The notes: generated by a model not told the origin, from the letters alone. A stretch of DNA of 64,000 nucleotides from Oscillospiraceae bacterium (GCA_017550285.1 JAFZPP010000040.1:153886-217885), one strand, 5' to 3'; positions 27,013-35,799 are shown, counted from the first letter of the stretch. Translations and numbers: made by a program.

Positions 27013-27810
27013 ATGCAGAATCTTGATCTGCTCGCAGAATGCCTCAGCTATATCGAATCACATCTGACTGCGACACTCCGGACAGAGCAGATCGCTGCGG
27101 CATGCGCCTGCTCAAAATCCGCACTCGACAAGCTGTTCCGCCATGTCTGCAATCTCTCGGTGCATGATTATATCATCCGCCGGAGAATGACGCGCGCCGC
27201 CGCACTGCTGCGCAGCAATCCGGAAATGACCGTACTGGAGATTGCACTGGAATGCGGCTACAGCTCTCATGAGGCATTCACGCGCACGTTCCGGAGCATC
27301 TGGCACCGCAATCCCTCGCAGATGCGTAATATTCCGATGCCGGAGCTCTATCCGCGCCTGATGCCTGCACCATGCGAAGGAGATGAATACATCATGACTC
27401 GGAAACCGTTTGATATCACAGAGCTTTACGATCTGTTCCGCTCGCGTGAGGATTGCTGGTTTGTCTGCTGCGATATCTGCAAGCTGATCCCGATCAACGA
27501 GATCAGCAGTCAGGCAGGCGATCTTGCGATTCTGACCGCCATGCAGCGCATGCAGGATGCCGCCGAAGAAGACGATATCGTATTCCGCATCGGCGGCGAC
27601 GAATTCTGTATGCTGACCGCCAGCCCCGACGAATCCTATGCCGATGCGATTACGGCAAAAATCGCCGCGCAGAACGGCACGCCGTTTCAATGGGAAGGAC
27701 GGGATATCCCGCTCTCACTTTACATCACGAAAACAAAAGTCCCGCTGCATACGCCGCGATATAACGAGCTCTTTACAGGTCTGCATAACGCGATACGGGA
27801 TGTACAATGA
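27013..27810 (+). CDS. AraC-type DNA-binding domain fused to a GGDEF-like domain
   Basis: A 265-residue protein. Residues 1-105 are an AraC/XylS double helix-turn-helix (IAAACACSKSALDKLFRHV, then LEIALECGYSSHEAFTRTF). A linker follows, then residues about 145-265 resemble a short GGDEF domain. The loop FRIGGDEFCML (Gly194-Phe198) is intact, preceded by CCDICKLIPINEISSQAGD, equivalent to the DxDxFKxxND stretch of cyclases. The domain is shorter than a standard diguanylate cyclase, so activity is uncertain; it may bind nucleotide and control the DNA-binding part. AAGGAGGTG precedes the ATG. TATAAT at 26968-26973 is the likely -10; it diverges from the zur operon. Confidence 0.85.
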   Translation: MQNLDLLAECLSYIESHLTATLRTEQIAAACACSKSALDKLFRHVCNLSVHDYIIRRRMTRAAALLRSNPEMTVLEIALECGYSSHEAFTRTFRSIWHRNPSQMRNIPMPELYPRLMPAPCEGDEYIMTRKPFDITELYDLFRSREDCWFVCCDICKLIPINEISSQAGDLAILTAMQRMQDAAEEDDIVFRIGGDEFCMLTASPDESYADAITAKIAAQNGTPFQWEGRDIPLSLYITKTKVPLHTPRYNELFTGLHNAIRDVQ

Positions 27811-27819
27811 TATGAATAC

Positions 27820-27858
27820 GCCGCAGAATCTGCATTTTGTAGATTCTGCGGCATTTTC
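27820..27858 (+). terminator. Terminator after the AraC-GGDEF gene
   Basis: GCCGCAGAATCT pairs with AGATTCTGCGGC around GCATTTTGT, followed by ATTTTC. Confidence 0.8.
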
Positions 27859-27909
27859 ATATATAGGATAAATTGGCAGAACCGGATTTTCCCAATCACA
27901 AAGAAAGCA

Positions 27910-27968
27910 GCGCCCGCCTGCATTGATCGAAAGGCTGGGCGCCCCCGCTGGCATTGATCTAAAGCGCT
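27910..27968 (+). repeat. Two 29-bp direct repeats sharing the ATTGATC(T/G)AAAG motif
   Basis: Two adjacent units start GCGCCC at 27910 and 27939 and contain ATTGATCGAAAGGC and ATTGATCTAAAGC. The same 13-mer occurs inverted in the tandem repeat near 6383-6595, so this is a dispersed intergenic element. Confidence 0.65.
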
Positions 27969-28007
27969 CAAAATACAAACCGTCAACGAAAAGTGGTTGC
28001 TCTCAGC

Positions 28008-28036
28008 TTGCTTTTTTTGAGATAATGTGATATAAT
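28008..28036 (+). promoter_or_regulatory. Promoter of the recombinase gene
   Basis: TTGCTT (28008-28013), 17 bp, TATAAT (28031-28036). Confidence 0.7.
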
Positions 28037-28070
28037 AGGGAATAGCAATGCCGGAAAGGAGGCAGAGGCA

Positions 28071-29063
28071 ATGGAAATCGACCGCACACAGATTCCGCTG
28101 TTCCTCAGCGACTATCTGACGTATCTCGATGTGATCCGCGGCAAAGCCAAGCGGACGGTCACGGAGTATTACAACGATATCTGTCTGTTTCTGCGCTGGC
28201 TCCATTGCGTCAATTCCAAAAAATCCGCTGCCGATGTCGGCGAAACGGACATCGCAGACCTGCCGTTTTCCGAGATTGAAGCGGTAACGGTCTCCGTTTT
28301 ATATGATTATATCCGCTATCTGCGCGATACGCGGGGCAATACACCGCGTTCGGTCTCGCGCAGACTGAGCGCCGTGCGCAGCCTGTTCAAATATCTGACG
28401 AAAACAAAAGGCATGCTCAAAGCTGACCCCTGTCAGAATCTCGAGCTGCCGACTGTCAAAAAAGCACTTCCGCGCTTCCTCACGCTTGAGGAAAGCCAGC
28501 GCATGCTCCACACCGCTGAGGAGGAGAAGGATTCCCCCGAAAAGCTGCGTGATTACTGCATTATTACGCTGTTTCTCAACTGCGGCTTCCGTCTTGCGGA
28601 ACTGGTCGGCATGAATGTCGGCGATGTCGATTTCTTCAACCGGCAGATTCGCGTCCTCGGAAAGGGCAGCAAAGAGCGCATCGTCTATCTCAATGACGCA
28701 TGCCTCTCCGCCATTCAGGATTATCTTGCGAAGCGCGAGAATCCGCCCGAGGAGCCGAATGCGCTGTTTCTCAGCCGCAATCACCGCCGCATCAGCCGCC
28801 GCAGAGTACAGCAGATTGTGGAGAATCATCTGACCGCGGCAGGACTCGGCGGCAGAGGGCTCTCCACGCACAAGCTCCGTCACACCGCCGCAACGCTGAT
28901 GTATCAGCACGGCAGCGCGGATATGCTGACGCTCAAAGAAATTCTCGGTCACCAGTCAATCTCCACCACCGAAATCTATACGCATCTCTCCAGTGAAAAA
29001 CGGCAGAATGCCATCGACAGCAATCCCCTCGCCGGAGAACACATGCATCATTCCAAAAAATAA
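28071..29063 (+). CDS. XerC/XerD-like tyrosine recombinase
   Basis: A 330-residue site-specific recombinase. The N-terminal SAM-like core-binding domain (1-125) and catalytic domain (about 145-320) are complete. Catalytic residues are visible: Arg174 (GFRLAEL), Lys in GKGSKER, His267-Arg270 (HKLRH), His294 (GHQ) and Tyr303 (IYTH). Such enzymes resolve chromosome dimers at dif or move elements. No att sites, phage or integron genes adjoin it; the neighbours (ymdB, spoVS) are housekeeping genes, so a chromosomal Xer role is more likely than an integrase. GGAAAGGAGG precedes the ATG. Confidence 0.9.
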   Translation: MEIDRTQIPLFLSDYLTYLDVIRGKAKRTVTEYYNDICLFLRWLHCVNSKKSAADVGETDIADLPFSEIEAVTVSVLYDYIRYLRDTRGNTPRSVSRRLSAVRSLFKYLTKTKGMLKADPCQNLELPTVKKALPRFLTLEESQRMLHTAEEEKDSPEKLRDYCIITLFLNCGFRLAELVGMNVGDVDFFNRQIRVLGKGSKERIVYLNDACLSAIQDYLAKRENPPEEPNALFLSRNHRRISRRRVQQIVENHLTAAGLGGRGLSTHKLRHTAATLMYQHGSADMLTLKEILGHQSISTTEIYTHLSSEKRQNAIDSNPLAGEHMHHSKK

Positions 29064-29079
29064 GGAAAGGATATGCATT

Positions 29080-29520
29080 ATGGAAAGCAAAGAAATCCTT
29101 GCAGTCATACTCGCCGCACTCGGGATTATTCTCCTGATCGGTATTCTCAGCATGGTGACGAAAAAGAATGAGATGACTGAGGAAAGCTCCGTCCCTGCGG
29201 TCACTGAGGTCACACAGCCTGATCCGGTTTATTTTGAGACTGATATCTGGGATGTCATCCGCGAGCAGAATGCAACAACCGCTGCAACGGAAGAGACACT
29301 TGAAGACGGCACACCTGTCACAACCGGCTCCGACGGTGAGACCGGCACGCTGCCGGAAGGCGCAGAAACGCTGCCGGAAGGCGCAGAAACGCTGAATCCG
29401 GACGAAAGCGGCATCCTGACCGAATCCGGCGCAGAGACTGAAACGGAAACCACAACCGTCACGGAAGCGACCGCCGATCTCACACCGAAGGTGCAGACCT
29501 ATATCCTCAATCTTCCCTGA
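29080..29520 (+). CDS. Single-pass membrane protein with acidic Thr-rich tail
   Basis: A 146-residue protein with one hydrophobic segment (about 6-25), then a long low-complexity exported tail rich in Thr, Glu and Gly. LPEGAET is repeated twice through a 21-bp DNA duplication near 29350-29390. No family recognised. AGGAAAGG precedes the ATG, 16 bp after the recombinase gene; ymdB follows after 15 bp, so all may be cotranscribed. Confidence 0.65.
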   Translation: MESKEILAVILAALGIILLIGILSMVTKKNEMTEESSVPAVTEVTQPDPVYFETDIWDVIREQNATTAATEETLEDGTPVTTGSDGETGTLPEGAETLPEGAETLNPDESGILTESGAETETETTTVTEATADLTPKVQTYILNLP

Positions 29521-29535
29521 TTCCGGAGGAAAAGC

Positions 29536-30300
29536 ATGAAAATACTAATGTTCGGCGATGTCGTCGGTGAAGCGGGAACTGCGTGCTTTCAGCGTTTTGC
29601 ACCGCGATTGAAGCAGCAGTACGCAGCTGATCTGATCGTCGTCAACGGCGAAAATTCCGCAAAGGGAAACGGCATCACGCAGCAGTCCGCCGATCAGCTC
29701 TTTGCAGGCGGCGCAGATATCATCACGACCGGAAACCACTGTTTTCGGCGCAAATGCGATGAAATCTTCGAGAATCCGCGCATTCTTCGTCCGGCGAATT
29801 ATCCCGAGGGCGCACCGGGCAGCGGCGTCTGCGTACTGGACTGCGGTGCCTATTCCTTCGCTGTGATCAATTTAATGGGTACGGCATTCATGGAAGCACT
29901 CGACAATCCGTTCACGGTCATTGACACGCTGCTCGAGGGAATTGATACCCCGAATATTCTGGTGGATTTTCACGCCGAGGCAACCTCGGAAAAGCGCGCA
30001 ATGGGCTGGTATCTGTCGGGCAGAGTCTCAGCGGTGATCGGCACGCATACGCATGTACAGACCGCCGACGCCGAAATCCTGGACGGAAAAACCGGCTATC
30101 TCACCGACGTCGGCATGACGGGCGGGGCAAGGTCGGTGCTCGGGGTCAATGTCGGGCAGGCAATCGCAAAACAGCGCTTTCACAGACCTGTGCAGTTTAC
30201 GGAAGCCGGCGGCCCCTGTATTGTGAATGCGGTGTTCATAGAAATAGATAGCAAACTCGGCATTTGTACCAAAATGGGCCCCATATTTGCAAAAGAATAA
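29536..30300 (+). CDS. ymdB: YmdB-type metallophosphoesterase (TIGR00282)
   Basis: A 254-residue calcineurin-like phosphoesterase; the B. subtilis relative hydrolyses cyclic nucleotides and affects biofilm and sporulation programmes. Metal-site motifs are visible: GDVVGEAG, NGENSAKGNG, TTGNHCF, VDFHAEATSEK and IGTHTHVQTAD. Length and motif order match the family exactly. GGAGG precedes the ATG. spoVS lies downstream, an arrangement also seen in Bacillus. Confidence 0.93.
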   Translation: MKILMFGDVVGEAGTACFQRFAPRLKQQYAADLIVVNGENSAKGNGITQQSADQLFAGGADIITTGNHCFRRKCDEIFENPRILRPANYPEGAPGSGVCVLDCGAYSFAVINLMGTAFMEALDNPFTVIDTLLEGIDTPNILVDFHAEATSEKRAMGWYLSGRVSAVIGTHTHVQTADAEILDGKTGYLTDVGMTGGARSVLGVNVGQAIAKQRFHRPVQFTEAGGPCIVNAVFIEIDSKLGICTKMGPIFAKE

Positions 30301-30319
30301 CCAAATTTGCGCGAAGACC

Positions 30320-30348
30320 TTGACTTTTTTCGTGAAATGTATTATAAT
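30320..30348 (+). promoter_or_regulatory. spoVS promoter
   Basis: TTGACT (30320-30325), 17 bp, TATAAT (30343-30348), giving spoVS its own transcript with a leader of roughly 110 bases. Confidence 0.75.
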
Positions 30349-30463
30349 GATAGTGGCAATATCAGTGGCACAACTGAAGGCGAAGCAAATGCATCGCCAA
30401 GCCAACGTATCAGTAAAACAATCCGCCATTATTTTAACATTATTTATGTAGGAGGTTACACTT

Positions 30464-30724
30464 ATGGAAGTATTGAAGGTTTCGTCTCATTCGACCCCGA
30501 ACTCAGTTGCCGGTGCAATCGCAGGCGTCATTCGGGAGCAGCATGTGGTCGAAGTCCAGGCAGTCGGCGCCGGCGCAGCGAATCAGGCTATCAAGTCGAT
30601 CGCAATCGCCCGCGGCTATCTCGCTCCGATCGGCATTGATCTCGTTTGCATTCCTGCGTTTGCGAGTATCGAAATTGACGGCGAGGAACGCACAGCGATG
30701 AAGCTGATCTGCGAACCCCGCTGA
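30464..30724 (+). CDS. spoVS: Stage V sporulation protein S
   Basis: An 86-residue Alba-like protein, full length and highly conserved (VSSHSTPNSVAGAIAGVIRE). In Bacillus it affects progress through sporulation stage V and septation. TAGGAGG precedes the ATG. Its presence is consistent with a spore-forming lineage but not proof of sporulation, since non-sporulating Clostridia retain it. Confidence 0.95.
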   Translation: MEVLKVSSHSTPNSVAGAIAGVIREQHVVEVQAVGAGAANQAIKSIAIARGYLAPIGIDLVCIPAFASIEIDGEERTAMKLICEPR

Positions 30725-30737
30725 ACCGGACGGTTCA

Positions 30738-30770
30738 ATGCGCCTCTCCTTCGGGAGGGGCGCATTTTTC
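30738..30770 (+). terminator. Terminator after spoVS
   Basis: ATGCGCCTCTCC pairs with GGGAGGGGCGCAT around TTC, followed by TTTTC. Confidence 0.85.
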
Positions 30771-30814
30771 TTGCATTCTCCGCATATTCTCTGACAGGGA
30801 AGGAGCGTGCGGAT

Positions 30815-33460
30815 ATGCATGGACTGACAGATGAACAGGTCAAATCGCGGCAGGCGGAATACGGACTGAATACACTGGAGGCGCCTGCGAAAGCGCATCC
30901 GCTGCGAATATTTTTTTCGCAGTTCCGTGATTTTATGGTGCTGATCCTGCTTGCGGCGGCAGCAGTCTCGTGGCTGCTCGGGGCATATGCGGACGCCGTG
31001 ACGATTGCGGTGATCGTCGTACTGAATGCGCTGCTGGGCTTTGTGCAGGAATACCGCACCGAGCAGACGCTGCTCGCGCTCCGCAGCATGACGGCACCGA
31101 CCGCACAGGTGCGCAGAAACGGCGTACTGACGACAGTTCCGGCAGAGCAGCTTGTCCCGGGCGATGTAATCCTGACCGAAGCCGGCGACCGTGTTCCCGC
31201 GGATGCGGTGATTCTGACCGCGGCACAGCTTTCCGCAGAGGAGTCGATTCTGACCGGCGAATCGACCGCGGTACAGAAGCACGCACATACGACAGCCGAG
31301 CCCCCGACGGACAACGCAATCGACAGGGCGGATATTCTCTATGCAGGAACATCCGTGCTCCGCGGCACCGCCGAGGCAGAAGTCATCGCAACCGGAAAAT
31401 CCACGCAAATGGGACAGATTTCGCAGATGCTCGGCGACATCACCGAAAATGAAACACCGCTGCAAAAGCGGCTCGGCGAACTCGGCAAAACAGTCAGCAT
31501 CATCTGTCTGATTGTCTGTGTCATGGTCTTTGCCGCTGGAATCCTACGCGGCGAGCCGTTCTTCGAGATGCTCATGACCGGCATCACGATTGCGATTGCC
31601 GCGATTCCGGAAGGGCTGCCCGCGACCGTCACCATTGCGCTGGCGCTCGCCGTCCGCCGGATGCTGAAACAAAATGCGCTGGTCAACCGGCTGCATGCAG
31701 TCGAAACACTCGGCTGTGCGTCAGTCATCTGCACGGACAAAACCGGCACGATCACCGAAAACAAAATGACCGTGCAGCAGATTGTCACGCCGGATGCACA
31801 GTTCACGGTCAACGGAACGGGCTGGCAGCGCAGCGGGAGCCTCTTGCAGAACGGCAGTCCGTGCAGCCGCCATATGCTGACATCACTGATGCCGCTGATG
31901 CGCTGCGCAGTGCTGTGCAATCATGCGGAAATCCGCGCAAAAACATCAGATTCCGATTGGCAGGTCACCGGAGACCCGACCGAAGCCGCATTGCTGATTG
32001 CCGCCGCCAAATGCGGCATCACAACCGATGCATTCTCCCGATGCCGCATGATTTCAGAGATTCCGTTTGAGAGTGAAACGCGCGCAATGACCGTGTTTTA
32101 TCAAACGGAATCCGGCGCGCTCGCGCTGAAAAAGGGCGCTGCCGACGTCATTCTGAAATGCTGCGCCTATTACCGCGCCCACGGCAGCGATCTGCCATTG
32201 ACCGCGCAGAAACGTGCAGAGCTCGCCTGTGCTGCGGACCGCATGGCAGAGGATGCGCTCAGAGTCCTCGCATTCGCGGAGAAAACCGCAGCGGGTCCCG
32301 ATGAGCCGGATTCTATGGTATTCCTCGGGTTTATGGGCATGCTCGATCCGCCGCGCGAGCAGGCAAAGCAGGCAATCGCCGCATGTACCCGCGCAGGCAT
32401 CCGCGTCATCATGCTGACCGGCGACCATATCAAAACAGCATCCGCGATTGCGAAAAAAGCCGGCATTCCGCATGCAGACGCTGCCATGACCGGTGCAGCG
32501 CTCGACAGTCTTTCTGACACCGAGCTCGCTGACCGCATCAGCAAAATCAGCGTATTTGCGCGCGTTACGCCGGCGCATAAGCTGCGTCTGGTACGCGCCT
32601 GCCGTGCAAAACAGCTCGTCACGGCAATGACCGGCGACGGCGTCAATGATGCACCTGCGGTCAAGGAAGCGGATATCGGCGTCGCAATGGGAAAAAACGG
32701 CACAGATGTCACCCGTCAGGCAGCGGATGTGATTCTGCTGGATGATCGCTTTGATACGATGATCGCCGCTGTTGAGCAGGGGCGATCGGTCTATGCAAAC
32801 ATACGCAAATTCGTGCGTTATCTGCTTGCATGCAATATCGGCGAGGTGCTGACGATGTTCACGGGACTCCTCATGGGGCTGCCGGTTGTTCTGCTCCCGA
32901 CACAGATTCTGCTGGTCAATCTTATGACCGACGGCTTGCCGGCAATCGCGCTCGGCTTGGAACCGCCTGCGCCCGATCTGATGTCGCAGCCGCCGCGCCG
33001 TGCCGATGACAGCTTTTTCGCAGGCGGACTGCTCTCTCGGATTGTGTTCCGCGGCATCTTTATCGCGCTCTCAACACTCGGCTCGTTCACAACCGTCCTG
33101 CGCATGACAGGCAGTCTCGATGCCGCACGCACCGGCGCACTGGTGACGCTGATTTTCTCGCAGCTCCTTCATGTTTTTGAATGCAAACGCGAAGACGGCA
33201 CACTGTTTTCCGTCCCGTATTTCTCAAACGGAAAGCTGATCCTCTCTGTTCTGATCTCTGCTGCGGTGACAGCCGCCGCATTGCTGATTCCTGCGCTGCG
33301 GACGGTCTTCTCGACGGTGCTGCTCTCCCCTGCCGTCCTGCTGACTGCACTCGGATTCAGCTTCGCCGTTCCGCTTGCCGCCGCAGTATTTTTCCGCAGT
33401 GAACACAGCCGGACGGAGGAAGTTACGCTTCGCCCGCTCTGCCGCCGTCCGCTCTCATAA
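30815..33460 (+). CDS. Cation-transporting P-type ATPase (Ca2+-type)
   Basis: An 881-residue type II P-ATPase. Motifs: TGES in the actuator domain, PEGLPATVT in TM4, the phosphorylation site DKTGT (Asp308), the nucleotide-domain segment KGAAD, TGDGVNDAPAVKEADIG in the hinge, and NLMTDGLPAIALGLEPP in TM6. The TM4 and TM6 motifs match the SERCA/PMCA group, so Ca2+ export is the best guess, with Na+/K+ or Mg2+ alternatives. GAAGGAG precedes the ATG. It is monocistronic. Confidence 0.92.
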   Translation: MHGLTDEQVKSRQAEYGLNTLEAPAKAHPLRIFFSQFRDFMVLILLAAAAVSWLLGAYADAVTIAVIVVLNALLGFVQEYRTEQTLLALRSMTAPTAQVRRNGVLTTVPAEQLVPGDVILTEAGDRVPADAVILTAAQLSAEESILTGESTAVQKHAHTTAEPPTDNAIDRADILYAGTSVLRGTAEAEVIATGKSTQMGQISQMLGDITENETPLQKRLGELGKTVSIICLIVCVMVFAAGILRGEPFFEMLMTGITIAIAAIPEGLPATVTIALALAVRRMLKQNALVNRLHAVETLGCASVICTDKTGTITENKMTVQQIVTPDAQFTVNGTGWQRSGSLLQNGSPCSRHMLTSLMPLMRCAVLCNHAEIRAKTSDSDWQVTGDPTEAALLIAAAKCGITTDAFSRCRMISEIPFESETRAMTVFYQTESGALALKKGAADVILKCCAYYRAHGSDLPLTAQKRAELACAADRMAEDALRVLAFAEKTAAGPDEPDSMVFLGFMGMLDPPREQAKQAIAACTRAGIRVIMLTGDHIKTASAIAKKAGIPHADAAMTGAALDSLSDTELADRISKISVFARVTPAHKLRLVRACRAKQLVTAMTGDGVNDAPAVKEADIGVAMGKNGTDVTRQAADVILLDDRFDTMIAAVEQGRSVYANIRKFVRYLLACNIGEVLTMFTGLLMGLPVVLLPTQILLVNLMTDGLPAIALGLEPPAPDLMSQPPRRADDSFFAGGLLSRIVFRGIFIALSTLGSFTTVLRMTGSLDAARTGALVTLIFSQLLHVFECKREDGTLFSVPYFSNGKLILSVLISAAVTAAALLIPALRTVFSTVLLSPAVLLTALGFSFAVPLAAAVFFRSEHSRTEEVTLRPLCRRPLS

Positions 33461-33527
33461 TCTCCGCTTTTCTGTTCGGTTTGCCCTTTGATATACTATA
33501 ATTTATCGGGATGATTGGGAGATGCTC

Positions 33528-33704
33528 TGAGGGCTCTGCCCCCAGACTCCCGCCAGAGGGATACTATCCCTCTGGACTCCCGCTGCTTCTCCGTGCCAGC
33601 CCCATTAGGGGCTGACGCGGAGAAGAAATGGGATTCCCAAGGGTCAGTGACCCTTGGGCAGGGGTGTGGGGACAGCGTCCCCACAATGTCACCCGACCGC
33701 CCCT
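33528..33704. repeat. Intergenic chain of near-perfect palindromes, copy 1
   Basis: Palindromes lie end to end: 33553-33575 (arms CCAGAGGGATA, 1-nt centre), 33586-33625 (arms CTTCTCCG...CAGCCCC), 33637-33657 (arms CCAAGGGTCA, 1-nt centre) and 33666-33684 (GTGGGGACAGCGTCCCCAC). The GTGGGGAC end and outer flank recur in reverse orientation at 63868-64000. It fills the spacer between the ATPase gene and the PIN-like gene; no coding gene is supported here. Confidence 0.8.
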
Positions 33705-33750
33705 GATAAGCTACGGTTTACCGGAGACATACCGAGCAGGAAAGCGGAAA

Positions 33751-33782
33751 ACAAAAAGAGCCGTGCGGACTGAACACGGCTC
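33751..33782 (-). terminator. Terminator of the PIN-like/lipid kinase operon
   Basis: On the minus strand GAGCCGTG pairs with CACGGCTC around nine bases, followed by TTTTTGTTTT. Confidence 0.8.
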
Positions 33783-33790
33783 CGGTTTTG

Positions 33791-34594
33791 TTATTCTGCA
33801 AAGGTGACAAAGCAGGGCTTCATGCTGTGATAGTAGAGCTTTGCGTTGTCATTGTCGAAATGCTGCTGGAGTGCATTATGGAATTCGGTCTTGCTGTGGC
33901 TGTCCTGCAAGCAATGCAGAATCTCGGCTGCCACATCGGCATTGACCGTCGGATGCACGAGCGAAAGCACCATTTCAAGATCAACAGGTATCCGCTCCTC
34001 CTTCGGCAGTGCAGCGGGTGCACTCTGGGCGGGCTGCACCTGAATGACGGTCGCCTTTTTACGCAGGCTGACGGCGGCGCGCTTGCCCTTTTTGGCATCC
34101 TGCACGCGGACGTCCTTCACCTTTTTGGCGACAGGCTGGAGCTTAGCGGTTTTCTTTGCAGCTTTGCGGACATCCTGCATCAGCTGCATCGGCTGTTCCG
34201 GCTGTTTTTTTGCGGGCTGCTTTTTGCTGCCGAGTGCCGCCTTCATAGAAGGTCTGAGATGCACCTTGACGCCGAAATACTGCTGGCAGAATGTAATTGC
34301 GGACTGATAGCCGGAATCGCGGCTGATGATGTAATATTCATCCGCCTTCTCCTTGGCAATCAGGTAACCGAGAAAGGTCACGAGCTGAAAATCCAGCGCG
34401 TTCTTTCCGGTCTGCTCGAGACAGACGCGCTCCGGCAGGATCTCCGCGTCCATCATTTCGTCCATGATCTCGAACGAAAGGGTGTTTGCTGCATGGCTGT
34501 AGAACAGGATGATCCTGTCCTCGGCAGTTGCCTGACCGATGCCGTGCAGCCCTGCCGAATTGACATTTTCATAATCAATGAGAAATAATCGCAT
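33791..34594 (-). CDS. PIN/NYN-like domain protein
   Basis: A 267-residue cytoplasmic protein. Residues 1-110 resemble a PIN/NYN nuclease fold: LIDYENVNSAG, then ALDFQLV, then ISRDSGY, placing acidic residues at the expected metal-binding positions. A Lys/Gln/Ala-rich basic linker (about 120-195) and a C-terminal helical domain (about 200-267) follow. It is probably an RNA-binding or RNA-cleaving protein; the C-terminal domain is unassigned. It lies 29 bp after the lipid kinase gene in the same operon. Confidence 0.75.
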   Translation of the reverse strand: MRLFLIDYENVNSAGLHGIGQATAEDRIILFYSHAANTLSFEIMDEMMDAEILPERVCLEQTGKNALDFQLVTFLGYLIAKEKADEYYIISRDSGYQSAITFCQQYFGVKVHLRPSMKAALGSKKQPAKKQPEQPMQLMQDVRKAAKKTAKLQPVAKKVKDVRVQDAKKGKRAAVSLRKKATVIQVQPAQSAPAALPKEERIPVDLEMVLSLVHPTVNADVAAEILHCLQDSHSKTEFHNALQQHFDNDNAKLYYHSMKPCFVTFAE

Positions 34595-34623
34595 GATGTT
34601 GATGAATGCCGGCTAAGCGGCGT

Positions 34624-35598
34624 TCATTCCTCCTTATCGAAATGAGGAGCCTCCATTTGTTCCATTGTAAAGAGCCGCTTGATCTCATCATCGTTATAAG
34701 GCGCATCATCGCTGACCCAGAAGGTAATTGCACGGTTGCATATCCCGATTTCCGTATCGCAGGATGCACCGCCGTATTCGCCGTCCAGTGTCCACGGAAT
34801 CTCCTCATTGGAGATAAACCGAAGCTGACCTGCACGGAAATACAAAACATATTCCTGATCAATGTCCATATTGATGTCAAGCAGCTGCGTCAGAATCTTA
34901 TTGAGCTGAATGACATTCGGCGGCTTGCGGATGAGCATAACCTCAAAGGAGCCGTCATCGAGACGGAAGTTATTGAGCTTGAGCATGCCGCCGACCGAGG
35001 CGGTATTGCTGACCATGCCGTAGAGGAAATCGTCCTCAATCACCTTGCCGTCATATTCGATTTTCATATGGAGCGGACGGATGCTTGGGAGCAGCGTGAG
35101 ACCGTGCAGCAGATACGCCATATGCCCGATGACGTTTTTGATATTCTGCGGCGTTTCGTAGACGGCCTCGGTAAATGCGCCGAACGCGGCGACATAAAGG
35201 AAATTTCTCCCGTTAAAAGTACCGATATCACAGCAGAAAGAGTGTCCGTTGATGATCTGATCGACAGCCTCCTCAACATCCGAAGACATTTTCAGGGAAC
35301 GGCCGAAATCATTGGTCGAACCGCAGGGGATATAGCCGAGCGGAAGCGGTTTCTGGCTGTGCATCAGTCCCTGCACAACCTCATTGAGCGTACCGTCTCC
35401 GCCGGAGCAGACGAGCAGATCATAGAGACCGGTCAGACAGGCATATTCGGCTGCGGCAGTCGCATCCTTTCTGCCCTGTGTCGTCCGGACGGTCACTTCA
35501 AAACCGGCTGCGGTAAATTGATCGACCACAGCCGCGAGCTTTCCGCGCATGATACTTTTGCCGGATTGCAGATTTGTAATAAAATAGAGCTTCTTCAT
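34624..35598 (-). CDS. Diacylglycerol kinase-family lipid kinase
   Basis: A 324-residue YegS/DgkB-type kinase. The nucleotide-binding motif GGDGTLNEV lies near residue 65 and PCGSTNDFGR near 95. Family members phosphorylate diacylglycerol (recycling lipid from lipoteichoic acid synthesis) or related lipids at the membrane surface. The start at 35598 follows AAAGGAATTG and gives the expected N-terminus MKKLYFITN; the frame extends upstream without support. Confidence 0.88.
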   Translation of the reverse strand: MKKLYFITNLQSGKSIMRGKLAAVVDQFTAAGFEVTVRTTQGRKDATAAAEYACLTGLYDLLVCSGGDGTLNEVVQGLMHSQKPLPLGYIPCGSTNDFGRSLKMSSDVEEAVDQIINGHSFCCDIGTFNGRNFLYVAAFGAFTEAVYETPQNIKNVIGHMAYLLHGLTLLPSIRPLHMKIEYDGKVIEDDFLYGMVSNTASVGGMLKLNNFRLDDGSFEVMLIRKPPNVIQLNKILTQLLDINMDIDQEYVLYFRAGQLRFISNEEIPWTLDGEYGGASCDTEIGICNRAITFWVSDDAPYNDDEIKRLFTMEQMEAPHFDKEE

Positions 35599-35722
35599 TA
35601 TCTCAATTCCTTTATGCGGTTTCAGGACAGATATGCATGAAAATACTGCACATGCATACATATTGCATCCAAAAAGAGGCATCCTGTAGCTGTAAGCTGC
35701 CGATCACACAGCTCACAGTAGC

Positions 35723-35751
35723 ATTATAGCAAATTTGCATGAAAAAAGCAA
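35723..35751 (-). promoter_or_regulatory. Promoter of the lipid kinase/PIN operon
   Basis: Minus strand TTGCTT (35746-35751), 17 bp, TATAAT (35723-35728). The leader to the start codon is about 115 bases. Confidence 0.75.
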
Positions 35752-35799
35752 GTCTTTTTTGTGAAAACACAAAAATTTCAGAAATTTTCAAAATACCCC

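Noticed and set aside
28071..29063. Tyrosine recombinase considered as a prophage or island integrase
   Set aside because: No phage genes, att repeats or tRNA target beside it; neighbours are conserved chromosomal genes.
33528..33704. Palindrome chain considered as ordinary terminators
   Set aside because: Single-base centres, several in a row, no U-runs, and a modular copy elsewhere.
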